Positions 16,437 through 25,399 of a DNA stretch of 64,000 nucleotides are shown one piece after another. Within the stretch, counting starts at the first letter, position 1. Every line of letters starts with the position of its first letter. A program made the position numbers and the translations under genes. The notes beneath the pieces were generated by a model. The model did no database searches. It worked only from the letters and a program-made list of their open reading frames with translations, and was not told the origin of the DNA. Origin of the DNA: Pseudomonas sp. ok272. GTDB lineage: Bacteria; Pseudomonadota; Gammaproteobacteria; Pseudomonadales; Pseudomonadaceae. The stretch lies in NCBI RefSeq assembly GCF_900109995.1, contig NZ_FOCB01000001.1:422135-486134 (forward strand), read 5' to 3'.

Positions 16437-17585
16437 ATGACCAGCACGTTTTTCATTCCCGCCGTGAACATCATGGGCACCGGTTGCCTGGACGAAGCCA
16501 TGACGGCCATCGGCAACTATGGGTTTACCAAGGCCTTGATCGTGACGGACCAAGGGCTGGCCAAGGCCGGTGTGGCGACGTTGATCGCTGAAAAGCTGGC
16601 GGGGCAAGGCATCGAGTCGGTGCTCTTCGACGGCGCCAGGCCCAACCCCAGCATCGCCAACGTCGAAGCCGGCCTGGCGATGCTGCAGGCCCATCACTGT
16701 GACTGCGTGATCTCCCTGGGGGGCGGCTCGCCCCACGACTGCGCCAAGGGCATCGCCCTGTGTGCCACCAACGGCGGTACGATCGCCGACTACGAAGGCG
16801 TCGACCAGTCGAGCAAGCCACAACTACCTTTGATTGCCATCAACACCACCGCCGGCACGGCCAGCGAGATGACCCGCTTCTGCATCATCACCGACGAGGC
16901 GCGCCACGTGAAAATGGCCATCGTCGACCGCAACGTCACGCCGCTGCTGTCGGTCAACGACCCGGCGCTGATGGTCGCCATGCCCATGGGCCTGACCGCG
17001 GCCACCGGCATGGACGCCTTGACCCACGCCATCGAAGCCTATGTGTCCACCGCCGCCAACCCGATCACCGACGCCTGCGCGCTCAAGGCCATCGAGATGA
17101 TCAGCCGCAACCTGCGCCAGGCGGTGCGTGAGGGCAGCGACTTGGTGGCCCGGGAAAACATGGCCTACGCCCAGTTCCTCGCGGGCATGGCGTTCAACAA
17201 CGCGTCCCTGGGTTTTGTGCACGCCATGGCCCATCAGTTGGGCGGTTTCTATGACTTGCCCCACGGCGTGTGCAACGCGGTGCTGTTGCCCCACGTGCAG
17301 AGTTTCAACGCCATGGTCTGCGCCGAGCGCCTGGCCGTGGTGGCCCATGCCATGGGCGCCGACACCCGTGGCATGGGCCCGGAGGAGGGCGCCCAGGCCG
17401 CCATCGCGGCCATTCGCACCCTGGCGCGCGAGGTCGAGATCCCCAACGGCTTGCGCGACTTAGGGGCCAAGCTGCACGACATCCCGGTCCTGGCGGCCAA
17501 CGCGCTCAAGGATGCCTGCGGCCTGACCAATCCCCGGGCGGCCGATCAGCGGCAGATCGAGGAAATCTTCCGCAACGCGTTCTGA
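16437..17585 (+). CDS. Iron-containing alcohol dehydrogenase (YiaY/ErcA-like)
   Basis: This 382-residue group III dehydrogenase has the NAD-binding [12 protein letters not shown] motif (about 94-105), the [10 protein letters not shown] loop, and the metal-binding segment [12 protein letters not shown] with Asp and His ligands near 193 and 197. Further His ligands lie in [19 protein letters not shown], the family signature. It oxidises or reduces small primary alcohols and aldehydes with NAD(H). AGAGAG lies just before the ATG. In Pseudomonas such proteins include ErcA, a regulator of ethanol oxidation, but no exa/pqq genes are close, so that role is not supported here. Confidence 0.9.
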   Translation: MTSTFFIPAVNIMGTGCLDEAMTAIGNYGFTKALIVTDQGLAKAGVATLIAEKLAGQGIESVLFDGARPNPSIANVEAGLAMLQAHHCDCVISLGGGSPHDCAKGIALCATNGGTIADYEGVDQSSKPQLPLIAINTTAGTASEMTRFCIITDEARHVKMAIVDRNVTPLLSVNDPALMVAMPMGLTAATGMDALTHAIEAYVSTAANPITDACALKAIEMISRNLRQAVREGSDLVARENMAYAQFLAGMAFNNASLGFVHAMAHQLGGFYDLPHGVCNAVLLPHVQSFNAMVCAERLAVVAHAMGADTRGMGPEEGAQAAIAAIRTLAREVEIPNGLRDLGAKLHDIPVLAANALKDACGLTNPRAADQRQIEEIFRNAF

Positions 17586-17951
17586 TCAGCCATTGGCCAC
17601 CAGCGCCCGCGCCGGGCTGGCGCTGAACTGAATCAACACCACCCCGCCGATCAGCAGGCCAGCCCCCAGCAGGCGGGGCAGGTTCAATGGCCGCTCGCTC
17701 AAGCCGAACAGGCCGAAATGATCGAGCACCCGCGAGGCCACGACCTGCCCACTCAGCGCCAGGGCAATAAACCCGGAGGCGCCGAGCTTGGGCAGCAACA
17801 TCAAGGCCAGGGCAATGAAACACACGCCGAGCGCTCCGCCCGTCCACATCCACAACGGCGCCTTGCTGATAAAGCCCAGGGACGGCAGCGGCAGGCGCAG
17901 GGCGATGATCACCGGCAACAGCACCATGATTCTGACCAGCAACGAGGCGAG
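17586..17951 (-). pseudogene. 5'-truncated DMT (YdcZ/DUF606) transporter remnant
   Basis: The reading frame LRLPLPSLGFISKAPLWMWT through SGQVVASRVLDHFGLFGLSE to the stop matches the C-terminal two thirds of YdcZ-type small DMT transporters (three membrane segments remain). The first helix is missing. Upstream of about 17951 the frame continues into unrelated basic sequence that is the antisense of a LysR fragment. The 5' end was therefore lost in a deletion whose right edge lies in the neighbouring LysR gene. Confidence 0.7.
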
Positions 17952-17952
17952 G

Positions 17953-18165
17953 GTCGCCCCGCACTTGATCCGCGGCACCGACCTGATTCTCACCGTGGCC
18001 GCCCGTGGCCTGCACGGCATTGACCAGCCGCAGTTGCTGGTCCTGCCACCGCCGTTCCACATCCCCTCATTCACCTTCGTCCTGGCCTGGCATGAGCACC
18101 GTGGCGGGGATCAAGCGTTGAACGGGTTGAATCGCCAGATCGCCCGGGCGATAGTGCACGGCTGA
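17953..18165 (+). pseudogene. 3' fragment of a LysR-family regulator gene
   Basis: About 70 codons in the + frame read LIRGTDLILTVAARGLHGID, then LLVLPPPFHIPSFTFVLAWHEHRGG and ALNGLNRQIA, ending at a stop. The motif PPPFxIPxFxxxxxWHxRxxxDxAxxWL is the typical C terminus of LysR-type regulators (the effector-binding domain). The HTH and most of the protein are absent. It abuts the truncated DMT transporter, as expected if one deletion removed the 5' ends of two divergent genes and their shared promoter. Confidence 0.7.
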
Positions 18166-18198
18166 CTGTTAATGGATGACGTTCGTAAGGAACACGCA

Positions 18199-18939
18199 AT
18201 GACGTTGAAGTACCGCTGGTTGGGATGTGTGGCAATGAGTGGCGCGCTGGGTGCAACCCAGGCCTGGGCCGAGTGTGTAACCCCGCCGTTGCCCGAGGGT
18301 GTGCCCGGTTTTGCCGTGTGCAAGGACTGGCCGGCCTACGATGGCCAGTCCATCACTGCGCTGTCGCAGATTGAACCGGACCCGACCCTGAACGAGGCCC
18401 CCGATGGCATGGGCCTGTACGACTTGAAACTGGCGGTCGTGTCCAACATCGATGGCAAGCCGTTGGCCCGTTACGCCCAGGCGTCGGTGTACAGCAGCGA
18501 TGCCGTGCGCTTCGATGGGCTGAGCATCGACACCGCACGCTACAAGCTGACGTCCGACCTGCGGGCCTTCGGGGTGCGCGCCGGGTTCACCGGTGCATCG
18601 CGGGCCAATCCGTTCGAGCAGGCGGTGCTGTCGTTGTATGTGCGCGAAGGCAACACGCTGCGCCCGGTCCTGGAACAACTGGCCATCGAGACCCGCAACG
18701 GTGAATGGGATACCCGCTGTGCCGGTGAGTTCAGCCACACCAAGCGCACCCTGGACCTGGCCAAGACCAGCAGCCATGGGTTCGCCGACCTGATCGTCAG
18801 GTCGGTGACCACCGGCACCCAGAACACCGCGCAAAACGATGACTGCACCTCCAGGGACACCACGGGCAAAACCGTGCTGACCACCTTGCGCTATGACGGG
18901 CACCGGTATGTGGTGCCCAAGGACATGCAGGGCATCTGA
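18199..18939 (+). CDS. Secreted protein of unknown function
   Basis: The 246-residue product has a signal peptide (MTLKYRWLGCVAMSGALGAT, cleavage after AWA), then CVTPPLPEGVPGFAVCKDWPAY. At least five Cys remain in the mature protein, suggesting disulfides. The middle is beta-rich (GLYDLKLAVVSNIDGKPL, VLSLYVREGNTLRPVL). The ATG at 18199 has AAGGA 11 bp upstream; a longer start at 18172 lacks one. No domain was recognised. It precedes a LysE-type exporter gene by 67 bp but need not be functionally linked. Confidence 0.75.
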   Translation: MTLKYRWLGCVAMSGALGATQAWAECVTPPLPEGVPGFAVCKDWPAYDGQSITALSQIEPDPTLNEAPDGMGLYDLKLAVVSNIDGKPLARYAQASVYSSDAVRFDGLSIDTARYKLTSDLRAFGVRAGFTGASRANPFEQAVLSLYVREGNTLRPVLEQLAIETRNGEWDTRCAGEFSHTKRTLDLAKTSSHGFADLIVRSVTTGTQNTAQNDDCTSRDTTGKTVLTTLRYDGHRYVVPKDMQGI

Positions 18940-19006
18940 GGGGGCTGCCACAGATCCTGGGTTTCACTTGCCTGTGTCCGGGCGGGCCATTGAGGAGTTG
19001 CACCGC

Positions 19007-19645
19007 ATGACCCCATCGTTGCTGTTCGCCGTACTGGCCTCGGGTTTTATCTATGCCATCACCCCGGGGCCGGGTGTGCTGGCGGTGTTCGGGATTGGCG
19101 CGTCCCGTGGCCGCCGGGCGGGCGCCGGGTTCCTGTGCGGGCACTTGCTGGGGGATGTGATCTGGTGCAGCACCGCGCTGATTGCGATTGTCGGGGCGCG
19201 GGAGATCGGCAGCGGCGCGTTTGACGTCCTCGGCGTGCTCAGCGGGCTGTACCTGTTCTGGCTCGGCATGCGTGCGATCCGCAGTCGCGGCACCAGCACC
19301 GACGCGCCGCAAGGGGCGGCCCGCCAGCCGTTCTGGCACGGCATTGTGTTCGGCCTGACCAACCCCAAGGCGTACCCGGTGGCGGTGGCGACCTTCACCG
19401 CGTTGCTGTCCAGCCGTGCCGAGCTGCTGCAGTGGTCGATGCTGCCGTGGTTGATCTTCATCAGCTTCGTCGGCGGCATTGCGGCCTACGGGATTCTGAT
19501 CGGTATTGTGGGCGCTCGTCGGGTACGCACGGCCTACCAGCGACATGAGCTGGCTATTACCCGGATATGCGGAGTAATGTTCATCGGCTTTGCCATCAAC
19601 GCCTTGCTGCACGCGGTGCCGGGGTTGCTGGCGAACAGGCATTAA
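19007..19645 (+). CDS. LysE/RhtB family amino-acid exporter
   Basis: This 212-residue inner-membrane protein has about six hydrophobic segments and the family opening LLFAVLASGFIYAITPGPGV (the conserved TPGPG motif). The FGLTNPKAYPVAVATF segment matches the conserved NPK motif. RhtB-type proteins export amino acids such as homoserine, threonine or lysine; the substrate cannot be told. ATG at 19007 follows GAGGAG by about 10 bp. Confidence 0.88.
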   Translation: MTPSLLFAVLASGFIYAITPGPGVLAVFGIGASRGRRAGAGFLCGHLLGDVIWCSTALIAIVGAREIGSGAFDVLGVLSGLYLFWLGMRAIRSRGTSTDAPQGAARQPFWHGIVFGLTNPKAYPVAVATFTALLSSRAELLQWSMLPWLIFISFVGGIAAYGILIGIVGARRVRTAYQRHELAITRICGVMFIGFAINALLHAVPGLLANRH

Positions 19646-19715
19646 ACCTGTCGGATCGCCGCACCGTCGCGAAGACGGCAGCACAGCCAACATCTGCGTC
19701 GACTGACCCACGGCT

Positions 19716-19739
19716 ATCGCGAGCAGGCTCGCTCCCACG
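19716..19739. repeat. Single REP element
   Basis: ATCGCGAGCAGGCTCGCTCC then CACG is a REP in the intergenic region before the GGDEF gene. A much-degraded partner (CGCGAAGACGG, about 19669-19679) may complete a decayed REPIN. Confidence 0.6.
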
Positions 19740-19807
19740 CGGGTTTTGCTTGGCGCACTGACATCAGGCACTCACGAAGGCTTTTTCTGGACGGTGTTCC
19801 ATTCGCG

Positions 19808-21151
19808 ATGACGACTCGACACGCTGCACCGCTGGCCAGCTACATGGATCTCTTGCTCGACGTTGTGTGTGCCGTCGATCGCGAGGGCCGTTTCGTCTTT
19901 GTCAGCGCCGCCGCTGAACAGGTGTTTGGCTACACCCCGGAAGAAATGATCGGCCAACCGATGATCGAGATGGTCCACCCGGCCGACCGCCAGCGTACCC
20001 TGGACGCCGCCCGCGAAATCATCAGCGGCCAGCCCAACCCAAACTTCGAAAACCGCTACCTGCGCAAGGATGGCCAGGTGGTGCATATCCTCTGGTCGGC
20101 GCGTTGGTCAGAGGTCGATCAACTGCGTATCGCCGTGGCCCGCGACATCACCGAGCGCAAGCAGGCCGAGTCGCGACAGGCGGCGCTGTATGCGATCAGC
20201 GAAGCGGCCCATGCCGCCGAAGACCTGCTGGCGCTGTTCAAGCGCGTGCACCAGTTGATCGGCGAATGGCTGCCGGCGCTGAACTTCTCGGTGGCCCTGT
20301 ATGACGAGCACTGCGCGCAGCTGAATTTTCCCTACCACGTCGATGCCCATGAGCGCGACCCCGAGCGCTCGGTGACCGGGCAGCTGTGTGCCGAGGTGAT
20401 CCGCACCGGCCAGCCCGTGCTGGTGACACCTGACCAGCCATTCGCCCTGCACGGATTCACGGGCACCCAGAACGAGCAGGATTCGCCCTGCTGGCTGGGT
20501 GTGCCGTTGAACTCACAGAAAGGCACCATCGGCGCGCTGATCGTCAAGAGCATGCCGGGCAGCGAACGCTACACCGAGCGCGACAAGGATCTGTTGCAAT
20601 ACGTGTGTGCCCAGGTCGCGGCAGCCGTCGAACGCAAACAACTGCACAGTCGCCTGCAATACATGGCGCAGCACGATCACTTGACCCGCTTGCCCAATCG
20701 CGAGCTGTTGCGCGAGCGCCTGACCGGCTCACTGCTCAAGGCCCGCAAGGACGGGGGGCGCCTGGCGTTGCTGTACGTCGACCTGGACCACTTCAAGCAC
20801 GTCAATGACACCTATGGTCACAGCATTGGCGACATGTTGCTGCAAACCGTGGCCAATCGATTGCAAGGTTGTGTCCGTGAGTCCGACACCGTGGCGCGTA
20901 TCGGTGGTGATGAGTTCGTGGTGTTGCTGGACAGCGTCCAGGCTGCTGAGGATGCGGCGCGGGTGGCGATCATACTTCGCCAGGCACTCAGCCAACCCAT
21001 GCGCCTGGAAAGCCACAGCCTGAACATCCTGCCAAGCATCGGCGTGGCGCTGTACCCGGAGCATGGCAGCGAAGAAGACCAGTTGTTCAAGCATGCCGAT
21101 GAAGCGATGTACGCCGCCAAACGCCTGAGTGACCGCCTAGGTCGCCACTGA
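19808..21151 (+). CDS. PAS-GAF-GGDEF diguanylate cyclase
   Basis: The 447-residue protein has a PAS domain (about 8-120, ending VARDITERKQAE), a GAF-type sensor (about 130-275) and a GGDEF domain (about 285-445) with the intact motif ARIGGDEFVVLLD. An RESD inhibitory site lies five residues before GGDEF. It should therefore make cyclic di-GMP from GTP and be product-inhibited. No membrane segment is visible, so it senses a cytoplasmic signal. No EAL domain follows. The GAF ligand is unknown. Confidence 0.9.
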   Translation: MTTRHAAPLASYMDLLLDVVCAVDREGRFVFVSAAAEQVFGYTPEEMIGQPMIEMVHPADRQRTLDAAREIISGQPNPNFENRYLRKDGQVVHILWSARWSEVDQLRIAVARDITERKQAESRQAALYAISEAAHAAEDLLALFKRVHQLIGEWLPALNFSVALYDEHCAQLNFPYHVDAHERDPERSVTGQLCAEVIRTGQPVLVTPDQPFALHGFTGTQNEQDSPCWLGVPLNSQKGTIGALIVKSMPGSERYTERDKDLLQYVCAQVAAAVERKQLHSRLQYMAQHDHLTRLPNRELLRERLTGSLLKARKDGGRLALLYVDLDHFKHVNDTYGHSIGDMLLQTVANRLQGCVRESDTVARIGGDEFVVLLDSVQAAEDAARVAIILRQALSQPMRLESHSLNILPSIGVALYPEHGSEEDQLFKHADEAMYAAKRLSDRLGRH

Positions 21152-21260
21152 TTGGGCGTTGCCGTTCGTCGCAGTGTCTAAACCTTTCGCGGGATTTGCC
21201 TTCAGAAGACAGGCGGGGATACCCGCAGCAATCATTTGCCAGTTTAAGGAGGGCGCCCCC

Positions 21261-21764
21261 ATGAAGCCTGTGGCCAGCCGATTATTGACCATCAGTTTTG
21301 CTGCATTGCTTGGCATTGGCGCCAGCAGCGCCTTTGCCCAATCACCGGCCGAGTTCATCAACCAGGCCTCGGCCCAAGGCATGGCGGATATCGAAGCCAG
21401 CCGCCTGGCCCATCAGAAAACCGAGTCCAAGGAGATCAAGGACTACACCATCGTGGTGATCAACGACCGCACCACAGCCAACCAGCACCTGGCCAAGATC
21501 GCCAAGAAGCTCGACCTGCCCCTTGCCCCCCGGGAGGAAGTGGTCAGCCAGACCCAGCGCCTGATGCCGCCGGTCAACGACGACGCCTCATTCGACGCGG
21601 CCTACACCGCCAGCCAAGTGCACAGCACCGAGCAGGCCATCGAACAGCTGCAACAGCAAGCCAGCGCCAGCGACGTGCCTGAAATCAAGGCCTTCGCCGA
21701 AGAAACCCTGCCCAAGCTGCAGCAACACCTGCAAATGGCTCGGGCGCTGCAGGCCAGTCGTTAA
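21261..21764 (+). CDS. DUF4142 periplasmic protein
   Basis: The 167-residue protein has a signal peptide (to SSAFA) and a ferritin-like helical DUF4142 domain: AEFINQASAQGMADIEASRL, ASRLAHQKTESKEIKDYTIV, VINDRTTANQHLAKIAKKLD, ending in LPKLQQHLQMARAL. AAGGAGG lies 12 bp before the ATG. Such proteins are usually stress-associated and periplasmic; no enzymatic role is established. It is a single gene. Confidence 0.88.
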   Translation: MKPVASRLLTISFAALLGIGASSAFAQSPAEFINQASAQGMADIEASRLAHQKTESKEIKDYTIVVINDRTTANQHLAKIAKKLDLPLAPREEVVSQTQRLMPPVNDDASFDAAYTASQVHSTEQAIEQLQQQASASDVPEIKAFAEETLPKLQQHLQMARALQASR

Positions 21765-21922
21765 CGGCATTCGTGGGGTATCTGTCCGCCCGTAGGGCCA
21801 GGTGTTTCAAGCGGTAACCGAGTCTTGACGAAGTGGCGCCGGCCATCGCTTACTGACGCCCTTCGAGCGAAACGCAGGGTCTGGCGCGTCGCTCTTGTCC
21901 TGATCGGTCACAGGAGTATGCG

Positions 21923-22693
21923 ATGAGCTGGTCTGCCAAACAGTACGTGGCTTTCGAGGATGAACGCACGCGCCCGGCGCGTGACTTGCTGGCCGCAATC
22001 CCCATCCAGGATGCACGCTCGGTGATCGATCTCGGTTGCGGCCCGGGCAACTCCACGCAGTTGCTGGTCGAGCGATTTCCCAGTGCCAGCGTGCGTGGGC
22101 TCGACAGTTCCCAGGACATGATCGACGCGGCCCGTCAGCGTCTGCCCCAGGTGCGGTTTGATACGGCCGATATCGCCACGTGGAGTGAACCCGGTCCGTT
22201 CGATGTGATCTTCGCCAACGCGGTGTTCCAGTGGTTGCCCGACCACGCCCGCTTGCTGCCCTCGCTGGTGGCCAAGCTGGCGTCCGGTGGCAGCCTGGCG
22301 ATCCAGATGCCCGATAACCTCGAACAGCCGCCCCACCGGATGATGCGTGAAGTCGCGGCCAATGGTCCATGGGCGAGCAAGCTGGCGGATGTGGCCGGGC
22401 AGCGCACGACGCTGGCCGATGCCAACAGCTACTACCAGATGCTGTGTACGTGCAGTTCGCGGGTCGATGTGTGGCGCACCACCTACCATCACCCGCTGGC
22501 CGGCGGGCCGGCGGCGGTGGTCGAGTGGTTCAAGGGCAGTGGCCTGCGGCCGTTCCTGGAACCGTTGGACGAGGCGCAAAAGGCGCAGTACCTCGCGCAG
22601 TACCTTGATGCCATCGAGCCGTACTTCCCGGTGCTGGCCGACGGTTCGGTACTGCTGCCGTTCCCGCGGGTGTTCATCGTCGCGACGCGCTAA
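21923..22693 (+). CDS. tam: Trans-aconitate 2-methyltransferase
   Basis: The 256-residue class I methyltransferase has the SAM motif VIDLGCGPGNSTQLL (about 34-48), GLDSSQDMIDAARQRLP and FANAVFQWLPDH. The N terminus WSAKQYVAFEDERTRPARDL is typical of Tam. The enzyme methylates trans-aconitate, an inhibitor of the TCA cycle that forms spontaneously from cis-aconitate. The length equals E. coli Tam (252). The gene converges with hicB. Confidence 0.92.
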   Translation: MSWSAKQYVAFEDERTRPARDLLAAIPIQDARSVIDLGCGPGNSTQLLVERFPSASVRGLDSSQDMIDAARQRLPQVRFDTADIATWSEPGPFDVIFANAVFQWLPDHARLLPSLVAKLASGGSLAIQMPDNLEQPPHRMMREVAANGPWASKLADVAGQRTTLADANSYYQMLCTCSSRVDVWRTTYHHPLAGGPAAVVEWFKGSGLRPFLEPLDEAQKAQYLAQYLDAIEPYFPVLADGSVLLPFPRVFIVATR

Positions 22694-22699
22694 GGCCGA

Positions 22700-23107
22700 T
22701 CAGCCTTGTTGCAGCACCTTCAACGCCGCCGAGGCCAGAAAGCCGGAGCGGCTTTTTTGTTCCGGATGATTGAGTACGTATTCATCAATGCGGGTCAGCA
22801 GGTAGCCGGGCAGGGTGATGTTGAGCTTCTGTGCCTTGCCCAGGTACTTGGTGATATCGATGTCCACCAGCGCCCAGGTGGCGCCAGCGTATTGCGGGTT
22901 GGCCGCGTGCAGGGTGACCTTGCTGGCTGGCGGAATCACCGAGCCGTCTTCGGCGAGAATCTCGAAGTGCCCTTCGATGGCTTCGCGGGCCATGGCGATG
23001 GCATCGTCCAGGTCATCCCCGGCCGAGAAACAGCCTGGAATGTCCGGCACTTCAACGCCCCAGGCGTGTTCGTGATCGCCCATTGAAATAGCGATGGGAT
23101 AAAGCAT
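22700..23107 (-). CDS. hicB: HicB family antitoxin
   Basis: The 135-residue protein has the HicB partial RNase-H-like fold, with AWGVEVPDIPGCFSAGDDLD and AIAMAREAIEGHFEILAEDG. A C-terminal ribbon-helix-helix-like part follows (LNITLPGYLLTRIDEYVLNH, RSGFLASAALKVL) that should bind the operon promoter. It lies 31 bp downstream of hicA. The order toxin-then-antitoxin is the usual one for hicAB. Confidence 0.9.
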   Translation of the reverse strand: MLYPIAISMGDHEHAWGVEVPDIPGCFSAGDDLDDAIAMAREAIEGHFEILAEDGSVIPPASKVTLHAANPQYAGATWALVDIDITKYLGKAQKLNITLPGYLLTRIDEYVLNHPEQKSRSGFLASAALKVLQQG

Positions 23108-23138
23108 GTTCAGTGTCCTCTGGTGGTTCTGCGCCGAT

Positions 23139-23321
23139 TCAAGACAGCAAGGCCTGTTGCAGGATGCTCACGGCCGTCTTGGTCAACAAGTCCTTTTTTG
23201 GGTGTGGGACGGTGACCAATCCAGGTTTGGTCGGATGCTTGAAGTGGTGGTGGCTGCCTCTGACGCGCACCAAGTACCAACCGTCGGCGACGATCTGACT
23301 AATCAAATATCGGCTATTCAC
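23139..23321 (-). CDS. hicA: HicA mRNA interferase toxin
   Basis: The 60-residue product (start GTG at 23321, with AGGGA about 8 bp before it) carries the HicA dsRBD-like signature: NSRYLISQIVADGWYLVRVR, then GSHHHFKHPTKPGLVTVPHP. The catalytic His sits in GSHHHF. The longer open frame adds 31 residues that do not resemble HicA. The toxin cleaves mRNA, and HicB neutralises it. The start of hicA lies in a relatively AT-rich stretch. Confidence 0.88.
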   Translation of the reverse strand: MNSRYLISQIVADGWYLVRVRGSHHHFKHPTKPGLVTVPHPKKDLLTKTAVSILQQALLS

Positions 23322-23502
23322 ATCACGTCCCTGTGCTGTGTAGGTGGTTACTATACCTACTGATTGTTTTTGATCAACACTATAACCACCGAGCTGGGTG
23401 GGGCAGGTGATCAATGGTCAGGTTCAGTGTAGAAACCGCTGCTGTGCCGGGTGGTCGACGGTGGGTGTGGTCATGTTGCAGATGATTTCCGAGCAGTAGG
23501 GT

Positions 23503-24267
23503 TCAATGCAAAATCTGCCCCAGAAACAGTCGGGTCCGCTCGTTTTGTGGGTTGTCGAAGAACACGTCGGGCTTGGCCTGTTCGACGATTTCGCCTTTGT
23601 CCATGAAGATCACCCGGTCCGCTACGGTCCGGGCGAAGCCCATTTCGTGGGTCACGCAGAGCATGGTCATGCCGTCATCGGCCAGGCCGATCATGGTGTC
23701 CAATACCTCCTTGACCATCTCTGGGTCGAGCGCCGAAGTCGGTTCGTCGAACAGCATGATCTTGGGCTTCATGCACAGCGCCCGGGCAATCGCCACGCGC
23801 TGTTGCTGGCCACCGGACAGTTGCCCCGGAAACTTGTGCGCCTGCTCCGGAATGCGCACCCGCTCCAGGTAGTGCATGGCGATTTCCTCGGCCTTGCGCT
23901 TGGGCAGCTTGCGCACCCACATCGGCGCCAGCGTGCAGTTCTGCAGGATGGTCAGGTGCGGGAACAGGTTGAAGTGCTGGAACACCATGCCGACTTCGCT
24001 GCGGATCGCTTCGATCTGCTTGAGGTCGTTGGTCAGCTCCACGCCATCGACGACGATGCGCCCTTGCTGGTGTTCCTCCAGGCGATTGAGGCAGCGAATG
24101 GTGGTCGACTTGCCCGAGCCCGACGGCCCGCACAGGACGATACGCTCGCCCTGCTTGACGTCGAGGTTGATGTCTTTCAACACGTGGAACTGGCCGTACC
24201 ACTTGTTCACGCCCTGCATCTGAATAATGCCTTCAGGGCTCACAGGCTGTTTGATTGCTTCGCTCAT
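23503..24267 (-). CDS. aapP: General L-amino acid ABC transporter, ATP-binding protein
   Basis: The 254-residue ATPase has Walker [11 protein letters not shown], the ABC signature [15 protein letters not shown] and Walker [15 protein letters not shown], then the H-loop VTHEMGF. It is the polar amino-acid type (GlnQ/AapP). The start at 24267 is preceded by GGGAAG; an upstream extension of 42 codons is not protein-like. It is the last gene of aapJQMP and energises uptake of a broad range of L-amino acids. Confidence 0.93.
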   Translation of the reverse strand: MSEAIKQPVSPEGIIQMQGVNKWYGQFHVLKDINLDVKQGERIVLCGPSGSGKSTTIRCLNRLEEHQQGRIVVDGVELTNDLKQIEAIRSEVGMVFQHFNLFPHLTILQNCTLAPMWVRKLPKRKAEEIAMHYLERVRIPEQAHKFPGQLSGGQQQRVAIARALCMKPKIMLFDEPTSALDPEMVKEVLDTMIGLADDGMTMLCVTHEMGFARTVADRVIFMDKGEIVEQAKPDVFFDNPQNERTRLFLGQILH

Positions 24268-24295
24268 GACAAAACTTCCCAAATTAGGTGGCGAC

Positions 24296-25393
24296 TCAGC
24301 GCTTGTGGCCTGTGTCCAACTTGCGCTCCAAATGCATGGAGTAGCGCGACATACCAAAGCAGAAGATCCAGAACACCAGGGCGGCGAACACATAGCCCTC
24401 GGTGGCCATGCCCAGCCAGGCGGGGTCGGCGGCGGCTTGCTTGACGCTGTTGAGCAGGTCGAACAGGCCGATGATGATCACCAGGCTAGTGTCCTTGAAC
24501 AGCGCGATGAAGGTGTTGACGATGCCCGGGATCACCAGCTTCAAGGCCTGCGGCAGAATCACCAGGCCCATGCTGCGCCAGTAGCCCAGGCCCATCGCGG
24601 CCGCCGCTTCGTACTGACCCTTGGGGATCGCTTGCAGGCCACCGCGCACCACCTCGGCGACATAGGCCGACTGGAACAGAATCACCCCGATCAAGGCCCG
24701 CAGCAGCTTGTCGAAGTTCATGCCCTCGGGCAGGAACAACGGCAGCATCACCGAGGACATGAACAGCACAGTGATCAACGGCACGCCGCGCCAGAACTCG
24801 ATGAAGGTCACGCAGACCACCCGAATCGCCGGCATGTTCGAACGGCGCCCCAGCGCCAGGATGATCCCCAGCGGCAAGGCCCCGGCGATGCCGACGGTGG
24901 CGATCACCAGGGTCAGCATCAAGCCGCCCCATTGGCTGGTCGCCACGTTACTCAGGCCGAACACTCCCCCGCGCAGCAGGCAGAAGGCGATGATCGGGTA
25001 CAGCACCAGGAAGCCCAGGCCATAGACGGCCTTGCGCTCAAAGCGCGAGGAGAACAGCGGGGCCACGCCGATGATTGCCAGCAACACCGTGGCGTCGACC
25101 CGCCACCACAACTCGGACGGGTAGTAGCCGTACATGAACTGGCCGAAGCGCTGTTGGATGAACACCCAACAGGCGCCGTCCTGGGTGCAGTCGGCCCGTG
25201 TGCTGCCGATCCAGTTGGCATTGAACACGGCCCAGTCCAGCAACGGTGGGACCACCAGCCAGACCAGGTAGGCCGCGACCAGGGTCAGAAGTGTGTTGAG
25301 CCCATTGGAGAACAGATTCGCCCGCATCCAGGCGATGGCGCCGACGCTGGTGTTGGGCGGTGGCATATCGGGTTTAAAGGTATGTGCGTTCAT
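24296..25393 (-). CDS. aapM: General L-amino acid ABC transporter, permease AapM
   Basis: This 365-residue inner-membrane permease of the His/Glu/Gln family has an extended N-terminal half with extra membrane segments and a large loop. The C-terminal BPD_transp domain contains the EAA-like loop [20 protein letters not shown] and [18 protein letters not shown]. The unusual length compared with ordinary HisM-type permeases (about 220-240) is typical of AapM. It lies 28 bp before aapP and 6 bp after aapQ. Confidence 0.93.
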   Translation of the reverse strand: MNAHTFKPDMPPPNTSVGAIAWMRANLFSNGLNTLLTLVAAYLVWLVVPPLLDWAVFNANWIGSTRADCTQDGACWVFIQQRFGQFMYGYYPSELWWRVDATVLLAIIGVAPLFSSRFERKAVYGLGFLVLYPIIAFCLLRGGVFGLSNVATSQWGGLMLTLVIATVGIAGALPLGIILALGRRSNMPAIRVVCVTFIEFWRGVPLITVLFMSSVMLPLFLPEGMNFDKLLRALIGVILFQSAYVAEVVRGGLQAIPKGQYEAAAAMGLGYWRSMGLVILPQALKLVIPGIVNTFIALFKDTSLVIIIGLFDLLNSVKQAAADPAWLGMATEGYVFAALVFWIFCFGMSRYSMHLERKLDTGHKR

Positions 25394-25399
25394 GGGCCT

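Noticed and set aside
17586..18074. An intact 162-residue DMT transporter
   Set aside because: The first 40 residues are the antisense of a LysR C terminus, so the start is not genuine.
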